Shown piece by piece: positions 1 through 6,055 of a DNA stretch of 8,339 nt (the first letter of the stretch is position 1; every line of letters begins with the position of its first letter). The stretch is from WYZ-LMO2 sp040514265 (lineage in GTDB: Archaea; Halobacteriota; Archaeoglobi; Archaeoglobales; Archaeoglobaceae). The notes under the pieces were generated by a model that was not told where the DNA came from, made no database searches, and saw only the letters and a list, made by a program, of their open reading frames with translations. The position numbers and the translations under genes were made by a program. Where the stretch lies: contig JBEVCD010000023.1 in assembly GCA_040514265.1 (NCBI GenBank), positions 1-8,339 of the forward strand, given 5' to 3'.

Positions 1-111
1 CCCGAACACGAAGCTCGCTATCACCGCTGCCAGTATTACGGTTATTGCCACCATCAGTATCACGCCGATCACTGGCGAGACACCCTTCTCGTCCAATCTC
101 CTCCCCACCAT
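1..111 (-). CDS. Archaeal type IV pilin-like protein (N-terminal fragment, cut by window edge)
   Basis: Only the first 37 codons are inside the window, reading leftward from an ATG at 111. They hold a short charged leader (MVGRRLDEKG) followed by VSPVIGVILMVAITVILAAV and a further hydrophobic run. This is the classic class III signal of the archaeal pilin N-terminal family (DUF1628/Pilin_N): the prepilin peptidase is expected to cut after Gly10, leaving the hydrophobic helix as the pilin assembly and anchoring domain. The start is chosen because GAGGTGGTGAG lies directly before this ATG and a TATA box at 146-153 would start transcription at about 123-125. An ATG at 126 in the same frame would fall at or before that start. 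The mature domain is not visible, so it could be an adhesion pilin or another secreted protein using the same signal. It is transcribed divergently from the methylthiotransferase gene. Confidence 0.85.
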   Translation of the reverse strand, partial: MVGRRLDEKGVSPVIGVILMVAITVILAAVIASFVFG

Positions 112-122
112 CTCACCACCTC
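112..122 (-). promoter_or_regulatory. Strong Shine-Dalgarno region of the pilin-like gene
   Basis: On the minus strand GAGGTGGTGAG immediately precedes the ATG at 111. It resembles the complement of the archaeal 16S rRNA 3' end (GGAGGTGAT), with the GAGGTG core 5 nt from the ATG. This decides between the ATG at 111 and the in-frame ATG at 126, which would include the motif in the coding region. Confidence 0.6.
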
Positions 123-145
123 TCATTACTATAGCGATAATGATG

Positions 146-153
146 TATATAAG
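146..153 (-). promoter_or_regulatory. TATA box for the pilin-like gene
   Basis: CTTATATA on the minus strand, centred near 149.5, predicts a transcription start around 123-125 and a leader of about 12-14 nt that just contains the ribosome-binding site of the ATG at 111. Because TATATA is symmetrical, the site could also fire rightward with a start near 175, giving the methylthiotransferase gene a leader of about 50 nt. The minus-strand assignment fits better. Confidence 0.55.
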
Positions 154-189
154 TTTTTCCGTATCAGCCGTTTTGAGTGAAAAATTTTC

Positions 190-211
190 GCGGTGCGTTT
201 TTAAGCACCGC
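190..211. repeat. Perfect 7-bp inverted repeat enclosing a TATA box
   Basis: GCGGTGC at 190-196 is the exact reverse complement of GCACCGC at 205-211, with an 8-nt spacer GTTTTTAA between them. The spacer plus the first base of the right arm make the TATA-like TTTTTAAG at 198-205 that precedes the methylthiotransferase start. If transcription starts near 227 the repeat is not transcribed and would act as DNA, for example as a dyad for a regulator that blocks TBP binding. If transcription starts upstream near 175 it could form a hairpin in the leader. The repeat is seen directly; its role is inferred. Confidence 0.55.
198..205 (+). promoter_or_regulatory. Putative TATA box of the mtaB-pus10 pair
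   Basis: TTTTTAAG, centred near 201.5, lies about 26 nt before the GTG at 228, the spacing expected of an archaeal TATA box on a leaderless transcript. No clear Shine-Dalgarno motif precedes that GTG, which agrees with leaderless initiation. No convincing purine-rich BRE is seen directly upstream, where the left arm of an inverted repeat sits instead. Confidence 0.5.
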
Positions 212-227
212 CGTCGTAGCTGTCTGG

Positions 228-1478
228 GTGAAGGTGGCGATCGAAACCTACGGCTGCACGATGAACCAGGCTGACTCGGACGTGATGAGGGGGTTGATCT
301 CGAGATACTTCACGCTCTGCGACGTTGAAGAGGCGGACGTGGTCGTCGTGAACTCCTGTGGCGTCGTCGACTTCACGGAGAGGAAGATAATCAGGCGGAT
401 AAGGGAGCTGAAGGAGCTCGGGAAGAAGGTCGTGCTCGCGGGATGTCTTACGAGGATAAGCGGGGAAGCCGTCGCACTGAGCGACGCAGCTGTTTCGCCG
501 GACAACGTGGACAGGATAGTCGAAGCTGTCGTGGCTTCGCTCGACGGCGGCTTCTTTGCTTTGGAGCGCAGAAACCTCGACAAGGCTTCGCTGAGTGCGG
601 CGAAGTGCAGGCTTGGGGGAGCAATAGCGATAGTTTCGATCGCTGAAGGCTGCGTCGGGAGGTGCAGCTTCTGCGTCACCCGCCTCGCGAGGGGGAGGCT
701 GAGGAGCTTTTCGATCGATGCCGTAGTTGAGGAGGTCAGGAGAGCCGTAGCTGAAGGCTACAAGGAAATACAGCTCACCTCGCAGGACACTGGAGCATAT
801 GGGCTTGACAAAGGAAAGCCCATGCTGCCGGAGCTGCTCAGGAGGATATCAGAGATAGACGGGGAGTTCAGGGTTAGGGTGGGGATGATGAACCCGCAGC
901 ACGCAAGAGCCATGCTGGAGGAGCTGATAGAGGCTTACGAGAGCGAGAAGATATACAAGTTTCTGCACGTCCCCGTGCAGAGCGGGGACGACGAAGTCCT
1001 GAAGGCTATGATGCGCGACCACACCGTGGAAGACTACGTGGAAGTCGTTAGAGAGTTCCGCAGAGCCTTCGACGATGTTGTTGTTTCGACGGACATAATC
1101 GTCGGCTTCCCCACGGAGGACGAGGAAGCCTTCTGGAGGAGCGTCGAGCTTGTCAGGGAGACGAAGCCGGACATAGTGAACATCACCCGCTTCTCCCCCC
1201 GCCCCGGGACGCCGGCGGCGAAGCTGAAGGACATACCCGGGTGGATAAAGAAGGAGCGCTCCAGAGTGCTTACGAGGGTGTGTAAGGAGGTGGCGGCGGA
1301 GAACAACTCGAAGTTCGTGGGCAGCAGGATGCGTGTCCTCGTAACAAGGCACGGGAAGGGCGAAACCATGCTGTCAAGAAGCGACTCATACAGACCTGTG
1401 ATCGTGAGAAACGCCGAGCTCGGGGAGTTCCTGGAAGTTAGGATAAGGGGCTACACACACGCTTACCTCGTCGCATGA
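228..1478 (+). CDS. tRNA (N6-threonylcarbamoyladenosine(37)-C2)-methylthiotransferase, archaeal e-MtaB/CDKAL1 type
   Basis: This radical SAM enzyme is predicted to add a methylthio group to C2 of t6A at position 37 of ANN-decoding tRNAs, giving ms2t6A. The 416-residue protein has the full three-part layout. The N-terminal UPF0004 domain has cluster cysteines C10 (ETYGC), C44 (NSCGV) and C73 (AGCLTR). The radical SAM domain has CVGRCSFC (C142, C146, C149), and a TRAM RNA-binding domain occupies about residues 355-416. The length is usual for the archaeal family. The start is set at GTG 228 because homologues begin at the MKVxIExYGC strand, and a TATA-like box lies about 26 nt upstream. An in-frame GTG at 177 would add 17 residues unlike the family (MKNFRGAFLSTAVVAVW). 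It overlaps the next gene by ATGA, so the two tRNA-modification enzymes are probably co-transcribed and translationally coupled. Confidence 0.93.
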   Translation: MKVAIETYGCTMNQADSDVMRGLISRYFTLCDVEEADVVVVNSCGVVDFTERKIIRRIRELKELGKKVVLAGCLTRISGEAVALSDAAVSPDNVDRIVEAVVASLDGGFFALERRNLDKASLSAAKCRLGGAIAIVSIAEGCVGRCSFCVTRLARGRLRSFSIDAVVEEVRRAVAEGYKEIQLTSQDTGAYGLDKGKPMLPELLRRISEIDGEFRVRVGMMNPQHARAMLEELIEAYESEKIYKFLHVPVQSGDDEVLKAMMRDHTVEDYVEVVREFRRAFDDVVVSTDIIVGFPTEDEEAFWRSVELVRETKPDIVNITRFSPRPGTPAAKLKDIPGWIKKERSRVLTRVCKEVAAENNSKFVGSRMRVLVTRHGKGETMLSRSDSYRPVIVRNAELGEFLEVRIRGYTHAYLVA

Positions 1479-2551
1479 TCGTCTGCGAAACCTGCGCGAG
1501 GTTCGTGGAGGGCACTCTCGGCGACTGCGAGGTTTGCTGCAACGCCTTCGCGAGGATCCCTCGAATTGCTGAGGAGATAGCGGAGAGGCTGAAAGGATAC
1601 GAGTTCGAGAGCTTCACTGTCGGCAGCAGGCTGAGGGGGAGTGCGAAGACTATGTTCGAGCTTCTGGCAGCGAAAGGTGTCGACTACGACATCAAGAAGG
1701 TCTTCAACGACGCTCTCGCTGATGAGCTATCGAAACTGACGGGGAAGAGGAGGAGCCCTAACGGAGACGTTCAGGTCGTCGTGGACCTCGAAGACTTCAG
1801 CTACGAGCTCTTCGTCAAGCCCGTCTACCTGTGCGGGAGGTATCTGAAGCGGGTGCGCAACGTCTCGCAGACCAGGTGGCTCTGCAGAGCCTGCAACGGA
1901 AAGGGCTGCGAGCTCTGCGGTTACACGGGGAGGAGGTTCGCAACCTCTGTGGAGGAGCTGATAGCCGAGCCCGTGATTAGGCTGTTCGGTGCCAAGGACG
2001 CCATACTGCACGGAGCCGGTAGAGAAGACGTGGACGCGAGGATGCTCGGAAACGGACGACCCTTCGTCCTGGAAGTCGTCGAGCCGAGGAGGAGGTTTCT
2101 CGATGCCAAGGAGGTTGAGAAGGCTATAAACGAGAGCTGCGGGGGGAAAGCGGTTGTCAGAAATCTGAGGTTCTGCGGGAGCGGCGACGTTGAGAGGGTG
2201 AAGGAGGAGAGGCACCTGAAGCTCTACAGAGCTAAGATCGTGTTCTCGCAGCCCGTGAGTAGAGAGAAGCTCGAAGAAGCGCTCGAAAAGCTTTGCGGAG
2301 AGATAAGGCAGCGGACTCCGAGGAGGGTTCTCCACAGGAGGAGCGACCTTCTCAGGGTAAGGAAGCTGCACAGGGCTGAACTGCTGCTGTGCCGCGGGAG
2401 CGTGGCTGTTGTAACCTTTCTGGCTGACGCGGGGCTTTACATAAAGGAGCTCGTCAGCGGTGATGAAGGCAGGACCAAGCCGAGCCTGTCGGAGCTCCTC
2501 GGCGTTGAGGCGAGGGTGGAGAAGCTCGACGTCGTAGCCGTTTACGGGTGA
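1475..2551 (+). CDS. pus10: tRNA pseudouridine synthase Pus10
   Basis: Predicted to isomerise uridine to pseudouridine in the T-loop of tRNA (positions 54 and 55 in archaea), doing the job of bacterial TruB. The 358-residue product has an N-terminal zinc-binding cysteine set (C4, C7, C18, C21) before the THUMP-like region and a second cluster CRACNGKGCELC (C137, C140, C145, C148). The family's catalytic motif GREDVDARMLGNGRPF follows, in which Asp185 is the likely nucleophile by analogy with the RTD motif of other pseudouridine synthases. RTPRRVLHRR and the KELVSGDEGRTKPSL motif near residue 325 are also typical of Pus10. It is somewhat compact compared with the roughly 390-440 residues I recall for other archaeal members, but no motif is missing. 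The ATG lies inside the upstream stop (ATGA) with no Shine-Dalgarno, pointing to translational coupling. It ends 34 bp from a convergent permease gene. Confidence 0.93.
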   Translation: MIVCETCARFVEGTLGDCEVCCNAFARIPRIAEEIAERLKGYEFESFTVGSRLRGSAKTMFELLAAKGVDYDIKKVFNDALADELSKLTGKRRSPNGDVQVVVDLEDFSYELFVKPVYLCGRYLKRVRNVSQTRWLCRACNGKGCELCGYTGRRFATSVEELIAEPVIRLFGAKDAILHGAGREDVDARMLGNGRPFVLEVVEPRRRFLDAKEVEKAINESCGGKAVVRNLRFCGSGDVERVKEERHLKLYRAKIVFSQPVSREKLEEALEKLCGEIRQRTPRRVLHRRSDLLRVRKLHRAELLLCRGSVAVVTFLADAGLYIKELVSGDEGRTKPSLSELLGVEARVEKLDVVAVYG

Positions 2552-2563
2552 ACTACGCATTTT

Positions 2564-2579
2564 AAGCACGATAGCGCTT
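2564..2579 (-). other. Small hairpin between convergent genes
   Basis: Read on the minus strand, AAGCGC (2579-2574), loop TATC, GTGCTT (2569-2564) forms a 6-bp stem with one G-U wobble just past the stop of the smaller permease. Read on the plus strand the same pair is an A-C mismatch, so the fold favours the minus-strand RNA. No U-tract follows, so it is not a convincing terminator. It might still mark or protect a 3' end in the only 34 bp separating the convergent genes. Confidence 0.25.
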
Positions 2580-2585
2580 TCCCAG

Positions 2586-3608
2586 TTAATCAGATCTTTC
2601 GGTGCCGTCGAACTTCAGCGCCACTATCAAAAGAGCCACAGCCAGAGCAAGGTACGTCGCCACTTCCCACACCTCGAAAACGCTTCCAGCGGAGACCCTT
2701 GTCAGCACTCCAGCGAAGGAGTGCTTGCTCGCAAAGGAGATCGCAACAATGCCTGCGGCGATCAGGGAAAAGAAGAGCTGACTTCTCTCCCTATCCTTAA
2801 AAAACAGTGACGTGAGCAAGGCGAAGGAAATGAAAATCAGGTAAACGGAAAAAGCCACGAGCAAAAACGCTGGCACGTTCGCTATCTCTATTCCGTTCAG
2901 ATGGAGAAGAGAGACCCACACGGCACTCAAAATCGCGGAAACGAGAAAAGCTGAAAGGATCTTGTAGAGGAGAATTTTTCTCTTGCTCATCGGTGCTGCC
3001 ATGAGAATCTCAAAGCTCCCGCTCTCGAATTCTTCAGTTGTGGAGTCTATGAGCAGTCCCGAGGCTACTATCGCTGTTGTTATGACGAGAAGAGGTATCA
3101 AAGCTACGTAAACGAATTTAAACGCTACCGAGTAGTTCTTGTAGTAATCCACTTTTTTTTCTGAAAAGACCCTTAGCTTCACGACCTCAATTCCGTTCAT
3201 TTCTCTCAGCTTAACTTCGTAAAGTTCGAGCCTCTCTTTTATGTATCCAGCAGCAATGAAAGTCGCTATCTCGTCTTTTGGCAGGTAAACCGTGACGAAG
3301 TTGTGGGAGGACACGTTCTCCTTTGGGAGATAGACTATCGCGTCTATGTTCCCCAATTCAAAATCCCGCAGGGCGTCTTCAAAATCGGCGTAGTTTTTCC
3401 CTCCGATTACGGATTTCAAAATCGGACAATCCCCCACAACGCCGACCTTCGCCTGAGAAAATTGAACGTACTGGGGGGAGGAGAGGAAGATCAGACCGTA
3501 GGTTACGAGGGAGGCGAAGGAAGCCGTGAATATCAGAAAGAAGATTAGGCTAACTATCGTCTTCTCCCTCACGAGTAGCCTGAGATCTTTCAGTATCAGC
3601 TCCCTCAT
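2586..3608 (-). CDS. ABC-2 type transporter permease (NatB/ABC-2 membrane family)
   Basis: This 340-residue membrane subunit is one of two permeases in the cassette. A transmembrane helix at about 18-43 is followed by an extracytoplasmic domain at about 44-160, then five more helices at about 163-186, 212-236, 246-270, 277-295 and 313-332. This is the layout of the ABC-2 membrane family, with a large loop after helix 1. The cytoplasmic stretch around residues 188-215 (EEFESGSFEILMAAPMSKRK) is the typical coupling segment after helix 2 of these permeases. The ATG overlaps the stop of the larger permease as ATGA, with GGTGGTG two nt before it, so translation is likely coupled and the two proteins made together. 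They probably pair as a heterodimer with the ATPase encoded at 5218. The substrate cannot be told from sequence. The gene is AT-richer than the tRNA-modification genes. Confidence 0.85.
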   Translation of the reverse strand: MRELILKDLRLLVREKTIVSLIFFLIFTASFASLVTYGLIFLSSPQYVQFSQAKVGVVGDCPILKSVIGGKNYADFEDALRDFELGNIDAIVYLPKENVSSHNFVTVYLPKDEIATFIAAGYIKERLELYEVKLREMNGIEVVKLRVFSEKKVDYYKNYSVAFKFVYVALIPLLVITTAIVASGLLIDSTTEEFESGSFEILMAAPMSKRKILLYKILSAFLVSAILSAVWVSLLHLNGIEIANVPAFLLVAFSVYLIFISFALLTSLFFKDRERSQLFFSLIAAGIVAISFASKHSFAGVLTRVSAGSVFEVWEVATYLALAVALLIVALKFDGTERSD

Positions 3609-5170
3609 AGCACCACCGCCGCATTGTACGCGAAGTGAAGAGCGAAAGCTGTGAGGAGGGCAACCCTAAATCCGAGCCTGCGAGTGAAGTAGAAGGAGAG
3701 GGAGGAGATTAGATGGGCAAAAAGCGGCAAAAGCAGGAATGAACCGAGAAGGAGCTCTCCGTACCTTGAAAGTACACTCCAAAGCAGTAAGAATTTTTCG
3801 AAAGAGAAAAACGATACGGGAAGAATTACCGCAGTCGTCAACCTTGGATTGGACTCTATTGCGCTGCACTTTAAAATCTCCTCAAAAAGAGCGAAGAAAG
3901 CTAGGAGGAAGAGAATCGGGTACAGGAAAGTCGTCGCTATGAAAAGCAGGAAGAATTCTACTATCAAAGCTGCCGAAACGAGGGAAACTCCCGTGAAAAC
4001 CACTCCAACCGGATTCCTCGTAAGCCCCTTCAGGGAGTTCACGAACTTTTCACCGATGCCTGAGTAGGAGTAGGTTATCTCGGGGGATAGAGCATTCGAG
4101 CTCAGAATGAAAAAGAAAGCCGTGAGAACAAAAATTGGCAGCATGGAAAACAGTGTATCAGTCAGACTTACCCTTTCCTCAAAACTCTTCAAAAAGTACG
4201 TTATCGGGGAAATCTCGCTTAGAGGCAATCCGGTGAAAATAGCCGGGAGAAACAGGTAGGAGGTGATGAAGAGGTTCGAGGTCAGGAGAAGAAAAGTAGC
4301 CTCTCTGTAACTCCTTGAGGAGAGGGAAAGGAAGGTCTGCAGAACGAACATGAAGACTATGACCGGGAATACGAAGAGGACCGCGTTAACTCTGAAAATG
4401 ACTGAGAGGAGAATGAGAATCAGGAGGGAAAAAATCAGGTAGGGTAATAGAATCTCAACAAGAATTCTGTGCTTACTCTTCGGCAGGGTTAGAAGAATCT
4501 CTATCCTTCTGTTCCTTACGTCTTCGAGGAGCGAAGACGTGTAAGCCTGCATAACGAAGTAGGCTGGAATTACGAAAACGAACCCCGCGACGATTTTGTC
4601 AAGGAGGGACGGAGGCTCGAAATTCTCTGGAGTGACAAAAACGCTCTCCTCTTTCTTTACCCCCAAGATTTCCAGCAGAGTTTTTTCCGCCTCAGCTTCC
4701 TTTCCTTCCCCGCCTTCTCCGGTTTTTTCCATCTTCGGTGGAGGAGTCTCTGCAACTCGCCCGGCAGTTTCTTCCTTCTCCGTAGCGGTCTCTCTTTCAA
4801 ACGTTAGCGTCCTTTTGATGTAGACAGGGTAAACGAAAACGGGGAAAGCCTTGTCTCCGTACCTCTCTTCGAGCATTTTCGTGTACTTCTCATCCAGATA
4901 GTTCATGTAGTCGTCTAAAGCGGCGACCGATTTTTCTTCTCCCGTGATGTAAACGTCACGACCCACAATTTCTATGTCCGGATTTTCTCCTTCGACGAAC
5001 AGCGGACTTTCAATCTTCTCCGGAGATCTGTAAGTATATATGGCGTGAGAGGACTGAATGCCAAGATGGGAGGATACGTAAAAGGAGATTGCGGCGAAAA
5101 CTATCGCGAAATAAATTGGTTTGGCGGAACCTTTTCTCCTAAACTTCTTCAGCTCAAAGCCGGAAAGCAT
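3605..5170 (-). CDS. ABC-2 permease fused to a C-terminal PrsW/CPBP-like intramembrane protease domain
   Basis: A 521-residue membrane protein counted from the ATG at 5170. Residues 1-375 look like an ABC-2 permease. Helix 1 lies at about 17-36, then an extracytoplasmic region at about 40-190 containing a Glu/Lys/Pro/Gly-rich linker (about 125-164). Helix 2 at about 192-212 leads to the coupling segment NRRIEILLTLPKSKHRI, followed by more helices. Residues about 405-521 add a hydrophobic domain with EEILK (E430, E431, K434), FFSFE (F454, E458), His486 in FAHLISS, and HFAYN (H512, N516). These match, in order, the EExxK, FxxxE, His and HxxxN motifs of PrsW-type glutamic intramembrane proteases. 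I infer a permease-protease fusion. Start: the AT-rich tract at 5189-5200 is correctly spaced for ATG 5170; ATG 5176 and GTG 5182 are in-frame alternatives. There is no Shine-Dalgarno. It overlaps the smaller permease gene by ATGA. Confidence 0.82.
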   Translation of the reverse strand: MLSGFELKKFRRKGSAKPIYFAIVFAAISFYVSSHLGIQSSHAIYTYRSPEKIESPLFVEGENPDIEIVGRDVYITGEEKSVAALDDYMNYLDEKYTKMLEERYGDKAFPVFVYPVYIKRTLTFERETATEKEETAGRVAETPPPKMEKTGEGGEGKEAEAEKTLLEILGVKKEESVFVTPENFEPPSLLDKIVAGFVFVIPAYFVMQAYTSSLLEDVRNRRIEILLTLPKSKHRILVEILLPYLIFSLLILILLSVIFRVNAVLFVFPVIVFMFVLQTFLSLSSRSYREATFLLLTSNLFITSYLFLPAIFTGLPLSEISPITYFLKSFEERVSLTDTLFSMLPIFVLTAFFFILSSNALSPEITYSYSGIGEKFVNSLKGLTRNPVGVVFTGVSLVSAALIVEFFLLFIATTFLYPILFLLAFFALFEEILKCSAIESNPRLTTAVILPVSFFSFEKFLLLWSVLSRYGELLLGSFLLLPLFAHLISSLSFYFTRRLGFRVALLTAFALHFAYNAAVVL

Positions 5171-5188
5171 AGCCATACGCACGAAACG

Positions 5189-5200
5189 TTTTTTATTATT
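5189..5200. promoter_or_regulatory. Shared bidirectional TATA tract between the permease and ATPase genes
   Basis: TTTTTTATTATT is the only AT-rich tract in the short gap between the divergent genes. Rightward, TTTTTTAT is centred about 25 nt before the GTG of the ATPase gene (5218). Leftward, AATAATAA on the minus strand is centred about 26 nt before the ATG at 5170. Neither start has a Shine-Dalgarno motif, so both transcripts are predicted to be leaderless. Transcription in the two directions would compete for, or share, one TBP site, keeping permease and ATPase expression linked. Confidence 0.5.
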
Positions 5201-5217
5201 GGTTTTCCTCGTAGACT

Positions 5218-6039
5218 GTGGAAGTCGTCGTTGAAAATCTTAGAAAAGTTTACGGCAACGTAGTTGCAGTAGACGACCTGAGTTTTGAGGTTTCGAAGGG
5301 AGAAATTCTCGGAATTATAGGCGAGAACGGAGCAGGAAAAACCACAACGCTGAAAATTTTGGCTGGACTGATCGAGAAAACCTCTGGAGAAATTTACTAC
5401 TTCGGAAAGAAAATGGAGGATTGGGGAGTTGAGATAAAGAAGAAGATCGGTTTTTTGCCAGAGTTTGACGCCCTCTACGAGAACTTGTATCCCGGGGAGT
5501 ACCTCAACCTCTTCGCCTCAATATATGGAGTGGATAGAGAGAGAGTTGATTTCCTCCTCGATCTGTTTGGTCTTCCGAAAAACAGGATGATAGGGACTTT
5601 TTCCAAGGGAATGAAGCGAAAGTTATCGATTTGCAGAACTTTGGTTCACGATCCGGAAGTGCTGATCTACGACGAGCCGATATCCGGATTGGACCCGTCG
5701 ACTTCTCTCTCCGTTTCCGAAATGATCAGGGGGATGAGGAATAAAGCCATAATTTTCTCCGCCCACAATCTGTACTATGTCGAAGCCACCTGCAGCAAAA
5801 TTCTGATAATGAAAAGGGGAAAATCGGTTTACTACGGAGATATCGGGGAACTCAGAGATCTGATGAAGAGCTACAGGCTCAGATATTCCATGAACGGGGA
5901 GACTTTTGAAGAGACTTTTGAGAGCGTCGAGGATTTGAACAGAGAGATAAAGAGAATCGTCGAGAGCGGAGGAAAAATAGAAGACATCGAGACAATCGTT
6001 CCGAGGCTTGAGGAGATCTACTTCAAGCTGACGGGGTGA
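5218..6039 (+). CDS. ABC transporter ATP-binding protein (ABC-2 exporter type)
   Basis: This 273-residue ATPase should power the two divergent permeases. It has Walker A GENGAGKTT (35-43), a signature written as FSKGMKRKLS (about 128-137, a common variant of LSGGQ in ABC-2 ATPases), Walker B VLIYDEP (148-154, D152 and catalytic E153), the D-loop SGLDP, and the switch histidine H183 in SAHNL. The Q-loop reads IGFLPEFDALYENL, with Glu82 where many ABC proteins have Gln; this is frequent in the NatA/DrrA-like branch. A C-terminal extension of about 60 residues follows the catalytic core and may contact the permeases. The start is GTG 5218, because the family begins VVVENLRKVYG and a TATA tract lies about 25 nt upstream without a Shine-Dalgarno. 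The operon is split: ATPase on one strand, permeases on the other. Confidence 0.92.
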   Translation: MEVVVENLRKVYGNVVAVDDLSFEVSKGEILGIIGENGAGKTTTLKILAGLIEKTSGEIYYFGKKMEDWGVEIKKKIGFLPEFDALYENLYPGEYLNLFASIYGVDRERVDFLLDLFGLPKNRMIGTFSKGMKRKLSICRTLVHDPEVLIYDEPISGLDPSTSLSVSEMIRGMRNKAIIFSAHNLYYVEATCSKILIMKRGKSVYYGDIGELRDLMKSYRLRYSMNGETFEETFESVEDLNREIKRIVESGGKIEDIETIVPRLEEIYFKLTG

Positions 6040-6045
6040 AATACC

Positions 6046-6055
6046 CACTCGAGTG
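6046..6055. repeat. 10-bp perfect palindrome in the ATPase-hydrolase gap
   Basis: CACTCGAGTG reads the same on both strands and lies in the 41-bp gap between the ATPase stop and the hydrolase start, just upstream of the A-rich AATTAAAAAG. It may be a regulator site or simple chance; nothing else in the window repeats it. It also falls at the right edge of the AT-rich ABC cassette. Confidence 0.3.

Noticed and set aside
177..227. Upstream GTG start that would add 17 residues to the methylthiotransferase
   Set aside because: The added residues are not part of the family and would be encoded across the inverted repeat and TATA-like box. The conserved first strand begins at GTG 228. It is not fully excluded, because a TATATA lies about 25 nt before 177.
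1727..2569. A 280-codon open frame on the minus strand over pus10
   Set aside because: Antisense to a gene with clear catalytic motifs. The predicted protein is low in hydrophobic order and matches no family I recognise.
2560..2580. Intrinsic terminator between the convergent genes
   Set aside because: The stem is short and imperfect on the plus strand, and no run of five or more T follows it on either strand.
3605..3960. Reading the C-terminal domain of the larger permease as ordinary extra ABC-2 helices
   Set aside because: Two adjacent glutamates plus Lys, another Glu and two histidines inside hydrophobic segments, in the spacing order of PrsW motifs, are not expected in plain permease helices.
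3605..3960. Classical CPBP (Abi) protease rather than PrsW-like
   Set aside because: The first motif is EExxK rather than EExxxR and the second is FxxxE rather than FxxxH. The HxxxN motif fits both, so the wider superfamily call stands but PrsW is preferred.
5184..5191. AAACGTTT palindrome in the divergent promoter
   Set aside because: Only 8 bp with no extension. Such AT-rich palindromes are expected by chance and it merges into the T-tract.
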